Shown: positions 28,630 to 37,483, counted from the first letter of the stretch. The stretch is 44,641 bases of DNA from an uncultured Salinisphaerales bacterium (GCA_937896565.1 CALBOV010000247.1:1-44641); one strand, 5' to 3'. Notes: generated by a model from the sequence alone, not told the origin. Program-made: numbers and translations.

Positions 28630-29907
28630 TCAGGCGTCCAGCACCACGTTGGAGGTGGGGCGGGCGATGCAGACGAGGCAGGAACCGGCATCCGGCGCGG
28701 CGGCGGGCGGCGTGGCGTAGTCGACCGCCCCCGAGCGCACCGCGGTCACGCAGGTGCCGCAGTTGCCGGCTCGACAGCCGGAATCGATGACCACGTCGTG
28801 GGCTTCCGCCAGTTCGAGCAGGCTGTCGGCGCCGGACCAGTTCACGGTCTTGCCGCTGTGCGCGAACTCCACCGAGAACGTGGGTGCGTCGGCCGCGACC
28901 GCCGGGGCGGGTTCGGTCTTCTTGATCGACGCGGGTCCGAACGCTTCCATGCGGATGTCGGCTTCGGGCACACCCCATTCGGCCAGATCGGCGGTGACAC
29001 CGGCCATCATCGGCGGCGGGCCGCAGATGTAGAACACGTAGTTGTTGGACGGCAGCAGCTTCTTGAACAGCTCGACGCCGACATAACCCTGATGATGGAA
29101 GTGCTCGCCCAGCTTCTCGTCGTCGGTCGGGTTGCTGTAGCAAAGGCGGATGCGCACGTTCTCGTGCGCCGCTTCCAGGGCGCGCAGATCATCCTTGTAG
29201 ATCTGCTCGGCGCCGAAGCGCGCGCCGCTGAAGAACCAGATCTCCTGGTCGTAGCCCGCGGCGCAGGCGGCCTTGAGCATGCTGAACACCGGCGTGATGC
29301 CGACGCCGCCGCCGATCAGCACGATTGGGCGGCGCTCCTCCAGGTCGAGGAAGAAATCCCCCGCGGGGGCCTTGACGTCCAGAATCTCGCCTTCGGGCAC
29401 CTGCGTGTGCAAAAAGGTCGAGGACTGGCCGGGCGGGGCCTCCGGACTCTTCGGCGGCGGATCCAGGCGCTTGACCGAAATCCGGTAGTAGTCCGTCTCG
29501 CTCGGGCTGTCGGACAGCGAATAGCAGCGGACCAGCGGCTTGGCGCGATCCGGCAGTTTCAGCTGGAACGTCAGGAACTGGCCGGGCTTGAACGCCGGCA
29601 GCGGCTTGCCGTCATGCGGCACCAGGTAGAACGAGGTGACCGTGTCGCTCTCCGGCACCTTGCGTTCGACACGGAATTTCCGTGAGCCGGACCAGCCGCC
29701 CTCGGCATCGCGGACCGCGCGCAGATGTCTGGCCGCGGCACCGGCGAGATCCTTTTCGAGTATGCGCAGCCGCTGATCGTGAACCGTGCGCGCCTGCACG
29801 GCGTCCCGGCGTGCCTGCAGCAGTGAAAACGCCAGATGCAGCATGGCGCCGATGACGAGCAGCGCGCCGAGCAGCTGCACGGTAACCGGAGCAATCAGCC
29901 AGTCCAT
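28630..29907 (-). CDS. Membrane-anchored FAD/NAD(P)-binding oxidoreductase with C-terminal plant-type 2Fe-2S ferredoxin domain
   Basis: N-terminal TM VQLLGALLVIGAMLHLAFSL; RCYSLSDSP (FAD); IVLIGGGVGITPVFSML; YICGPPPMM; CRAGNCGTC...C (2Fe-2S). Confidence 0.88.
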   Translation of the reverse strand: MDWLIAPVTVQLLGALLVIGAMLHLAFSLLQARRDAVQARTVHDQRLRILEKDLAGAAARHLRAVRDAEGGWSGSRKFRVERKVPESDTVTSFYLVPHDGKPLPAFKPGQFLTFQLKLPDRAKPLVRCYSLSDSPSETDYYRISVKRLDPPPKSPEAPPGQSSTFLHTQVPEGEILDVKAPAGDFFLDLEERRPIVLIGGGVGITPVFSMLKAACAAGYDQEIWFFSGARFGAEQIYKDDLRALEAAHENVRIRLCYSNPTDDEKLGEHFHHQGYVGVELFKKLLPSNNYVFYICGPPPMMAGVTADLAEWGVPEADIRMEAFGPASIKKTEPAPAVAADAPTFSVEFAHSGKTVNWSGADSLLELAEAHDVVIDSGCRAGNCGTCVTAVRSGAVDYATPPAAAPDAGSCLVCIARPTSNVVLDA

Positions 29908-31322
29908 CAGAGCTTCACCACCAGCTCGGCGCGGATGCCTTGCTGGTCCTGTCCCGTATCCGCGGCCGAGGCGAAGCCGCCGAACTGGAGGATCACGCGC
30001 CGGCCGACCGCCTGCTGCAGCCGGAACGACAGCGCCGTGGCATCGGTGTCGGAGACTTCATGGTTGCCCCGGCGACCGGTTTCGACGATGAGCTGCGTGC
30101 GATTGGCGTTCCAGAACATCTGGTAGCCCATCGCCACGCCCCAGGCGTTGTCGGTGCGGTTGCCCAGCGGAGCCGGGAACGAACCGATTCCGCGGGCCGC
30201 GAAGGTGATGCCGGTCCGCCCCAGCGGGCCCCCGGCAAGCGGGTCACGCGCCGCGGACGAGAAGTTGTCCTCACCCCAGAACGCGTTGGCGTAGAACAGG
30301 TTGTGCGTCCTGTGAGGGGTGAGCGACCACTCCATGAAGTACAGCTGGCCGTTGTCCGAGGAGGGTAGGTCCAGGCCGTCCTTGCCGAAGTCATCCGAAT
30401 GCAGGATGCGGATCGTCGAGTTGATCAGGCCGAAACGCTGGACCGCGCTGAAGCCTCCGACGAACAGATCGCCGCGTCCTTCGGTGCCGTCGACGACTGC
30501 CAGGTCCAGGTCGAAGGTGCTGGAGAACTGGTTGCCGAACACCGTGTCCCACTGCGTGAACAGCCCGTAGAGTCGCGCGCCGTCATCCGGAGCGTTGTCG
30601 TCGCGGTCGATCTCGTCCCAGGCGTAGAGGAAGGTCACGCGCAGGTTGTTGAGCCAGCCAAGGCTCGGAAAGCGCAGGTTGTTGCGCGTCAGGCCGATGG
30701 CGTCGAGCCGGTCGTCGATCAGGAAGCCGTCCTGAAAGGTGATCTGCTGGCGGCCGATGGAGAAGCCGATGTCCAGGTCCAGCCGGTCGGTCGGGTCCAG
30801 GGCAGGGAACAGCTCGCCGAAGTCACCTTCGAAAAACAGCGTGGTGATGTCCGCGTTGGTGTGATCCTCGTACGGATCCTGCCGATCCGGGTCGTATTGC
30901 CAGCCGGTGAAGTTCGCGCCGTCGTTCAGCGGCCGGATGCCGATGAGCACCCGCTCGCTGCCGGAGAGCTGCAGGTTGCCGAACAGATCCAGGCGATTGA
31001 CCAGCTCGCTGCGTCCGGTGCCGGCTTCATTGTCGAAGCTCTGCAACGCGGACCGGAACGTGCCGTAAACCCAGAATTGGGGTTGCCACACGGCGCCTCC
31101 GGGCAGCTGGAAACCATGCGGAATGTTGCCCGGCCCGAGGAATTTGCCGCCCAGCTCCACGATCGGGGGCGTGAGCTTGGGCAACTCCTCGTCGTCGAGA
31201 TACTCGCCCGGTTCGTCGGAGAAACGGCTGCTGCCGCCGGCGGCCAGCGCCGACCCGGTGGTCAGCAACAACCCCAGCATCAGCGCCCTGGCCATGATTT
31301 TTGGTGCAGCCTTGTCCGCCAC
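29907..31322 (-). CDS. Predicted outer-membrane porin / beta-barrel protein
   Basis: Signal peptide MARALMLGLLLTTGSALAAG; alternating barrel strands; C-terminal GIRAELVVKL. GTG 31322 has an AGGGGAG RBS-like motif; the ORF track extends to ATG 31343. Confidence 0.75.
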   Translation of the reverse strand: MADKAAPKIMARALMLGLLLTTGSALAAGGSSRFSDEPGEYLDDEELPKLTPPIVELGGKFLGPGNIPHGFQLPGGAVWQPQFWVYGTFRSALQSFDNEAGTGRSELVNRLDLFGNLQLSGSERVLIGIRPLNDGANFTGWQYDPDRQDPYEDHTNADITTLFFEGDFGELFPALDPTDRLDLDIGFSIGRQQITFQDGFLIDDRLDAIGLTRNNLRFPSLGWLNNLRVTFLYAWDEIDRDDNAPDDGARLYGLFTQWDTVFGNQFSSTFDLDLAVVDGTEGRGDLFVGGFSAVQRFGLINSTIRILHSDDFGKDGLDLPSSDNGQLYFMEWSLTPHRTHNLFYANAFWGEDNFSSAARDPLAGGPLGRTGITFAARGIGSFPAPLGNRTDNAWGVAMGYQMFWNANRTQLIVETGRRGNHEVSDTDATALSFRLQQAVGRRVILQFGGFASAADTGQDQQGIRAELVVKL

Positions 31323-31370
31323 AGTGTCGACTCCCCTGATCATCCGGTCTCGAGTTCCCTGTTCCGCGCC

Positions 31371-33344
31371 CTAGTCGGAGTCCGCCTGCGCAACGGTTGC
31401 GCCTCCAACCTCCAGCCTGCGCTCCCAGATCACCATGTGCCCGGCCACCACACCGTCGGCCACATCCCGCGGGCTCATGCCGTAGTCGAAGCCCACATCC
31501 TTGATCTCGGCGACCAGGTTGACGGGAATCATGGCGGCCTTGAGTTCCGCGGAGACGGTGTAGGGTCCGTTGCCGTTCAGGGGGCTGTGGTACTTCGCCG
31601 TCCGCTTCGCGCCGGGCGATAGCACTTGCCGGTGCTTGCGGGCGCCCGCCGGCTGCCCGGTGAGAATGGTGGACGACGTGCTGGGACGGATGAACGGCAG
31701 CGGGTCGATCGAGTAGTTCACCGTCAGCACCTGCTCGCGTTCGCCGCCGCGGACGTTCCGGGTCACGAACTTCGACTGCATGTTGAACAGCTGCGTGTCC
31801 AGCGGCAGTTCGCCGTTGTGCACGTAGAGGGAATGCGAGTCGCGCACGTCGCCGTTGGGGTCGAGATCACCCGACTCCATCAACACCTTGCCGTCGGCAT
31901 CCTTGACGACCACATGCAGCCAGATCACGCGTTCGGCATCGAAACCGGTCGGCACGCTGTGGCCGTTCATGATGTTCTTCACATCCAGCTCGAACTTGAG
32001 CTTGCGGTCGGACTGGCTCGTGATCGCGACCTCGCTGAGGCCGAACCCGTTGCGCATCACCTCGAGGCGCTTGGTTCGTGCCCATTCCAGGCGTTCGAAC
32101 TGCTCGTCGAGAATTGCCCGGGCGTCATAACGGTCATCGATCGCACGCCAGCGTTCGGGGAACTCGAAGTCATCCGGCACGGTGTCCTCGAACGCGTCCG
32201 TGCCCCAGCCCGCCTCGTGATCGAACTTCAGCCAGTCGCGCGGCGTTGCCAGCTTCGTCGCCTCGATGTTGTGCGGGAAGATGCCGGGATGAACGATGGA
32301 ATAGTCGGGGCCGGCGAAGAAGTGGTTCGTCAGCTTCCGATCCGGGGTCGGCTTGCTGCCAATCATCGCCGCCGGGCCATAGGCATAGTCGCTGACCTTG
32401 CCCTGCACCGTGCCCATGTGGCAGTCCTGACAGCTCGTCCCCTCGGCCGCCGCGGGCGACTGCTTGTAGTCGGAGAAGGCCTCTTCCAGACGGAAGCCAT
32501 TGAACAGGTTCACGTCGTGGCAGACACCGCAGAAGCCGGATTCGCCAATGTATTCAAAGGTGCGCACACCACCATGGATCTTGCGGCCCGACTTTTCAGG
32601 GTCCGGGGTGAGGGTGCCGCCGGAGTTGTCGATCGTCGCCTGGAGGACCCGCCCGTCGGTGGGGCCGTAGACCGGAGCGGTCAGATCGCCGGTTTCCAGC
32701 GCGACACGACCGCTGACCTTGCCGTAGGGCTGGCTCAGGCGGTGGCAGACCACGCAGGTGATGCCCTCGCTGGACGCCGGGTGGCGGTCGAGGTTGGAGA
32801 TGAACGGGGATTCCCCCTTGTTCATGCCGATCTGCGTATGGCAGCGAATGCAGAAATCGCCGTTGGTGCTGCTGGTCTGCGCATTGATCGTGCGCTGCAT
32901 CGACATGTAGACCGGCGAGATCTGCGCGTAGGCATGCTGTGACACGGCCCATTGCTCGAACTGCACGGGATGGCAGCTTCCGCAGGTGTTCGCCGACGGA
33001 TACTCCTCTTCCTCGAAGAGCAGTCGATGAATCTGATCGGGGGTGAGCTGGTCGCTTTCCGGTTCGGTTTCGGCGACCTCGGTGGGTTCCGTCTCGGTGG
33101 CGGCCGGGGCTTCTCCACTCAGCAGATCGGAATCGCCGTCCAGCAGACCTCCCGAATCGCCCAGCAGATCGTCGTCGCCTTCCAGCAGGCTGTCGCCGCC
33201 CAGCAGGCCGTCGTCGCTCTGCTGTTCGGATGAGTCGTCGAGCAGGTCGCCTTCCAGCAATCCCCCGTCGAGCAAATCATCCTGTGCCGAGACCACGCTG
33301 CACGCCAGCATCACAGCGGCGGCGATCAGTCCTCTCCGGATCAT
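31371..33344 (-). CDS. Pentaheme c-type cytochrome with acidic Leu/Gly/Asp-rich N-terminal linker
   Basis: Signal peptide MIRRGLIAAAVMLACSVVSA; CGSCH, CIRCH, CVVCH, CGVCH, CQDCH; C-terminal NIMNGHSVPTGF region. ATG 33344 preferred to the longer ORF start at 33443. Confidence 0.85.
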   Translation of the reverse strand: MIRRGLIAAAVMLACSVVSAQDDLLDGGLLEGDLLDDSSEQQSDDGLLGGDSLLEGDDDLLGDSGGLLDGDSDLLSGEAPAATETEPTEVAETEPESDQLTPDQIHRLLFEEEEYPSANTCGSCHPVQFEQWAVSQHAYAQISPVYMSMQRTINAQTSSTNGDFCIRCHTQIGMNKGESPFISNLDRHPASSEGITCVVCHRLSQPYGKVSGRVALETGDLTAPVYGPTDGRVLQATIDNSGGTLTPDPEKSGRKIHGGVRTFEYIGESGFCGVCHDVNLFNGFRLEEAFSDYKQSPAAAEGTSCQDCHMGTVQGKVSDYAYGPAAMIGSKPTPDRKLTNHFFAGPDYSIVHPGIFPHNIEATKLATPRDWLKFDHEAGWGTDAFEDTVPDDFEFPERWRAIDDRYDARAILDEQFERLEWARTKRLEVMRNGFGLSEVAITSQSDRKLKFELDVKNIMNGHSVPTGFDAERVIWLHVVVKDADGKVLMESGDLDPNGDVRDSHSLYVHNGELPLDTQLFNMQSKFVTRNVRGGEREQVLTVNYSIDPLPFIRPSTSSTILTGQPAGARKHRQVLSPGAKRTAKYHSPLNGNGPYTVSAELKAAMIPVNLVAEIKDVGFDYGMSPRDVADGVVAGHMVIWERRLEVGGATVAQADSD

Positions 33345-33428
33345 CCCACACTCCCTATGCGCAAGTTTTCTTACGGGCCGAGCGCCCCAGGCGCGGGCCA
33401 CAGTATTGCGCGACGCCGGAGAACTTAT

Positions 33429-33444
33429 CTTGAAACGGTTCACA
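33429..33444. promoter_or_regulatory. CRP-like half-conserved site CTTGA-N6-TCACA
   Basis: 8/10 match to TGTGA-N6-TCACA, about 85-100 bp upstream of the pentaheme start. Confidence 0.3.
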
Positions 33445-33573
33445 TTTCACCGGGCAATGTGGGAGCCGATTGATTGGGGGAGAAATGCAAAGATGTGATG
33501 GCCGGTGGTCTCGGCGCGCCGTTATCCTGCAACTCGTTGTTGTAAATGGGTAAATTGATATTTTATGCACTGA

Positions 33574-33591
33574 ATGGGACATTGGTCCCAT
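33574..33591. promoter_or_regulatory. Inverted repeat ATGGGAC-ATTG-GTCCCAT
   Basis: Perfect 7-bp arms in the AT-richer intergenic region. Confidence 0.4.
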
Positions 33592-33672
33592 GTTTGGGGT
33601 GCCATCATTCGGCGCGATGCCGGATCGATCATCCGCCCTGCAATGCTGTAAAAATCCGGCTTTTCATTTAAA

Positions 33673-33697
33673 GCAAATGAGAATGATTGTCTTTTGC
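33673..33697. promoter_or_regulatory. Fur-box-like palindrome GCAAATGAGAATGATTGTCTTTTGC
   Basis: Imperfect 25-bp palindrome; the AATGAGAATGATTGTC core matches AATGATAATCATTATC at 13/16 positions. Confidence 0.5.
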
Positions 33698-33831
33698 AAA
33701 TTAGTTTGAAGCGGGGTCAACTTGGCGGCGCGGATCAATCAGTGTTTCCTTAAAATGGCGACGCAGGCTGCCCACGGGTGGCCGGAATCGACAGGACGCA
33801 TCGTCCGGTGGCTCAACGCATCCGGCGAACA

Positions 33832-34476
33832 ATGGGAGTGTTGGTGAAGGGATCTCTGATAGTCGTATCCGCTCCGTCGGGAGCCGGGAAGACGAGTCTG
33901 ACGCACGCGGCCATCGACCAGCTGGCGTCGGACGGGCATGACGTGTCGTTCTCCGTGTCCTACACCACGCGCGCATCGCGGCCCGGGGAGCTGGACGGGC
34001 GTGACTATCATTTCGTCAGCGAGGAAACCTTTGTCGACATGGCGGACCGCGGCGCCTTTCTCGAGCACGCCCGCGTGTTCGACCGTCGCTACGGCACCGG
34101 ACGCGAACGCACGTTGGCGGTGTTGGAGCAGGGGCTGGACGTCGTGCTCGACATCGACTGGCAGGGCGCGCGTCAGGTCAGGACGGCCTATCCGGACGCC
34201 GTGCTGGTCTACGTGCTGCCGCCGTCCACCGAGGCGCTACGGGCGCGGCTGTCCGGGCGGGGTCAGGACAGCGACGACGTGATCGAGCGGCGAATGCGCG
34301 ACGCGGCCGCGGAGATGTCGCACTGGCGGGAATACGACTACGTGATCGTCAACGATGATTTTGACGCCGCGGCCCGTTCGCTGGTGGCGGTGTTCCGTGC
34401 CGCGCGGCTGCGGCGCGTGCTGGTCGAGGCCGGGCCGGTCGGCGAGCTGGCGCGCTCGCTGGTCAAACCGGGCTGA
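33832..34476 (+). CDS. gmk: Guanylate kinase
   Basis: [52 protein letters not shown]. Confidence 0.96.
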   Translation: MGVLVKGSLIVVSAPSGAGKTSLTHAAIDQLASDGHDVSFSVSYTTRASRPGELDGRDYHFVSEETFVDMADRGAFLEHARVFDRRYGTGRERTLAVLEQGLDVVLDIDWQGARQVRTAYPDAVLVYVLPPSTEALRARLSGRGQDSDDVIERRMRDAAAEMSHWREYDYVIVNDDFDAAARSLVAVFRAARLRRVLVEAGPVGELARSLVKPG

Positions 34477-34523
34477 TCTGCGTAGAATCCCGCCTCTTTT
34501 CCAGCGTCACCCGCAGAAGAACC

Positions 34524-34787
34524 ATGGCACGAGTAACCGTTGAAGACTGCCTTGAGCAGATTCCGAACCAGTTCCAGTTGACCCTGGTGGCCGCCAAGCG
34601 CGCCCGTCAGCTGGCGCGTGGCGCCGAGCCCAGCATTCCGTGGGGGACCGACAAGTCGACCGTGGTCGCATTGCGCGAGATCGGCGAGGGCCATGTCGGC
34701 GAGGACGTGCTGCGCGAAGAGGATCTCCCGCTGATCCCGCGCGTGAAGATGGAACTGGCCAATCTGGATCCGGGACCGGAGTCCTGA
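34524..34787 (+). CDS. rpoZ: DNA-directed RNA polymerase subunit omega
   Basis: [36 protein letters not shown]...[14 protein letters not shown]. Confidence 0.96.
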   Translation: MARVTVEDCLEQIPNQFQLTLVAAKRARQLARGAEPSIPWGTDKSTVVALREIGEGHVGEDVLREEDLPLIPRVKMELANLDPGPES

Positions 34788-34816
34788 TCTGACGGCCTGA
34801 TCACCGCATTCAACGA

Positions 34817-34842
34817 AACGCCCGCCTCGCGCGGGCGTTTTT
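34817..34842 (+). terminator. Rho-independent terminator after rpoZ
   Basis: AACGCCCGC-CTCGC-GCGGGCGTT stem followed by TTT. Confidence 0.8.
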
Positions 34843-34891
34843 GTGTCCGCCGGCCAGCGCCAACCGCTCGTCGGTCTTATATAGTGCTTGC

Positions 34892-37045
34892 ATGCTCACC
34901 CGCCTCAACAATGCCATCCGCAATCAGCGGATCTCCCGCGAGTTCGGGATCGACGCGTTGTGCGAGGTGCTGGAGACCTACCTGCCGCAGGAGCAGGTGG
35001 ATGAAGTGCGTCACGCCTACGAGTTCGGCGCGGAGCGCCACGAAGGTCAGTTCCGCAAGTCCGGCGAGGCCTACATCTACCATCCGCTCGCCGTCGCCAA
35101 GATTCTGGCGGAGATGCACCTGGATCACACGACGCTGATGGCGGCGATTCTCCACGACGTGGTGGAGGACACCGACGTCACGCTGGCCGAGGTGTCCGAT
35201 CACTTCGGTCGCGATGTCGCCGCGCTGGTCGACGGCGTGTCCAAGCTGGATCGGGCGCAGTTCCAGACCAAGGCCGAGGTGCAGGCCGAAAGCTTCCGCA
35301 AGCTGCTGCTGGCGATGACGCAGGACATCCGCGTGATCCTGGTCAAGCTGGCCGACCGCCTGCACAACATGCGCACACTGGGGTCGATGCCGCATCCCAA
35401 GCGGCGCAAGATCGCCCGCGAAACGCTGGATATCTACGCGCCGATCGCCCAGCGTCTGGGCATTCACACCATGCGCGTGGAGTTGGAGGACCTCGGCTTC
35501 GCCAACCTCTACCCCAAGCGCTACGACGTGCTGGCCCGCGCGGTGGCCGAGGTGTCCGGCAATCGCCGCAACCTGATCCGGGAAGTGGAACAGACGCTGT
35601 CCAAGGCGCTGCGCGACGAGGGCATTGGCGCCTCCGTGGTCGGCCGGCAGAAGAATCTGTACAGCATCTACCTGAAGATGCGCCGCAAGCATCTGCGCTT
35701 TCTCGACGTGATGGACCTCTACGGCTTCCGCCTCATCGTCAAGCGCATCGATGACTGCTACCGGGCGCTGGGTGTCGTCCACCACGTGTACAAGCCGATC
35801 GGCGAGCTGTTCAACGACTTCATCGCCACGCCCAAGGTCAATGGCTACCAGTCGTTGCACACGACGCTGGTCGGGCCGGGCGGCATCAAGATCGAGGTGC
35901 AGATCCGCACGCGGGACATGCATCACATCTCCGAGTCGGGCATTGCCGCGCACTGGCAGTACAAGCTGGGCGGCGGCGGCGCCAAGGCGCCGCAGGTGCG
36001 GGCGCGCGAGTGGCTCACCGGTCTGCTGGAGATGGATCACGCGCCGGGCAACTCGCTGGAGTTCCTGGAGAACGTCAAGATCGACCTGTTCCCCGACGAG
36101 GTCTACGTGTTCACGCCCAAGGGCCAGATCCGTCGCCTGCCGCGGGGTGCGACGCCGGTGGATTTCGCCTATTCCGTGCACACGGAACTCGGCAATCATT
36201 GCGTGGCGACCCGGGTGAACCACCATCTGGCTCCACTCTCGGTGCAGCTGCGCAACGGCGACACGGTGGAGATCATCGGCGCCAAGCATGCCCGGCCCAA
36301 CGCGGCCTGGCTGAACTTCGTCAAGACCGCCAAGGCGAGAACGTCGATCCGCAGCTATCTGAAGAACCTGCGCGACGACGAGGCGATTCGTCTGGGCCGC
36401 CGGTTGCTGGAGCGGTCGCTGGACGAGCTGGGCCTGGCCGGCCGGGTGCTCAAGGGCGAGGGAGCCGATCTCGTGCTCCAGAAGCTGGAGCTGGACGACA
36501 TGGAGGATTTGTACGCCAGCATCGGCCTTGGCCGGCGCCTGGCGCCGCTGGTCGCCCGCCTGTTCCTGGAGCCGGCGGGTCAGAGCAGCGCCATCGAGAT
36601 GGTCGCGCCGCTGGCGATCCAGGGCACCGAGGGATTGATCGTCGAGTACGGGCGCTGCTGTCATCCGATTCCCGGCGACCCGATCCGCGGCCACGTGTCC
36701 ATGGGGCGCGGCATCGTCATCCATCGCGTGGACTGCAAGTCCGGCATCCAGAATCGCAAGGGCGGACCCCACGACTGGGTTTCGCTGTCCTGGTCACCGG
36801 ATGTACAGGGCGACTTCAACGTGGAGCTGCGCATCCAGGGCCCGAACCAGCGCGGCTTTCTCGCGACCGTGGCCACCGAGATCGCCGATGCCGGCTCCAG
36901 CATCGAGAACGTCAACATGGCCGATCGCTCCAGCGGGATGGCCGACATGCGGATCAACATCACCGTGCGCGACCGCATTCACCTCGCCCAGGTGATGCGG
37001 GGGCTGCGGCGGCTGGATATCGTCGAGCGCGTGCAGCGCAGCTGA
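34892..37045 (+). CDS. spoT: Bifunctional (p)ppGpp synthetase/hydrolase
   Basis: HEGQFRKSGEAYIYHPLAVAKILAEM, ILHDVVEDTDVT (HD), LVKLADRLHNMRTL, TGS and ACT regions. Confidence 0.95.
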   Translation: MLTRLNNAIRNQRISREFGIDALCEVLETYLPQEQVDEVRHAYEFGAERHEGQFRKSGEAYIYHPLAVAKILAEMHLDHTTLMAAILHDVVEDTDVTLAEVSDHFGRDVAALVDGVSKLDRAQFQTKAEVQAESFRKLLLAMTQDIRVILVKLADRLHNMRTLGSMPHPKRRKIARETLDIYAPIAQRLGIHTMRVELEDLGFANLYPKRYDVLARAVAEVSGNRRNLIREVEQTLSKALRDEGIGASVVGRQKNLYSIYLKMRRKHLRFLDVMDLYGFRLIVKRIDDCYRALGVVHHVYKPIGELFNDFIATPKVNGYQSLHTTLVGPGGIKIEVQIRTRDMHHISESGIAAHWQYKLGGGGAKAPQVRAREWLTGLLEMDHAPGNSLEFLENVKIDLFPDEVYVFTPKGQIRRLPRGATPVDFAYSVHTELGNHCVATRVNHHLAPLSVQLRNGDTVEIIGAKHARPNAAWLNFVKTAKARTSIRSYLKNLRDDEAIRLGRRLLERSLDELGLAGRVLKGEGADLVLQKLELDDMEDLYASIGLGRRLAPLVARLFLEPAGQSSAIEMVAPLAIQGTEGLIVEYGRCCHPIPGDPIRGHVSMGRGIVIHRVDCKSGIQNRKGGPHDWVSLSWSPDVQGDFNVELRIQGPNQRGFLATVATEIADAGSSIENVNMADRSSGMADMRINITVRDRIHLAQVMRGLRRLDIVERVQRS

Positions 37046-37084
37046 CGCGGCGCGCGTCACCTCACACCACTCAAGGAAGCAGTC

Positions 37085-37468
37085 ATGCGACGCATCATCA
37101 GCACGGATCAGGCGCCGGCGGCCATCGGCACCTACTCCCAGGCGGTCCAGGTCGGCGCCACGGTCTACATCTCCGGTCAGATCCCGCTGGATCCGGCCAC
37201 TGGCGCGATGATCAGCGAAGATTTCGAGGCCCAGGCGCGGCAGGTTTTCAGCAATCTTCAGGCGGTCGCCAGCGCGGCGGGTGGCAGCCTGCAGTCGGCG
37301 GTCAAGCTGACGATCTTCCTGACCGATCTGAGCCAGTTCGCCACCGTGAACACGGTGATGGCCGAGTTCTTCGACGAACCCTATCCGGCGCGGGCCGCCG
37401 TCGAGGTGTCCGCGCTGCCCAAGGGGGCACAGGTCGAGGCCGACGCGATCCTCGCGCTTGAGGACTGA
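37085..37468 (+). CDS. ridA: RidA family enamine/imine deaminase
   Basis: [54 protein letters not shown]. Confidence 0.94.
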   Translation: MRRIISTDQAPAAIGTYSQAVQVGATVYISGQIPLDPATGAMISEDFEAQARQVFSNLQAVASAAGGSLQSAVKLTIFLTDLSQFATVNTVMAEFFDEPYPARAAVEVSALPKGAQVEADAILALED

Positions 37469-37483
37469 GCGCCGCGGCCAGGC

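Noticed and set aside
22326-33344. Calling the locus a standard MtrCAB, NrfABCD or DMSO-reductase operon
   Set aside because: No NrfA CXXCK-type catalytic motif, NrfD, molybdopterin subunit or MtrC-like surface decaheme was seen; domain content does not match.
33355-33591. 78-aa minus ORF in the regulatory intergenic region
   Set aside because: No RBS, no motif, and composition that does not look coding; better explained as promoter or leader region.
34877-36772. 631-aa antisense ORF opposite spoT
   Set aside because: Shadow ORF of a conserved housekeeping gene; no recognisable motif.
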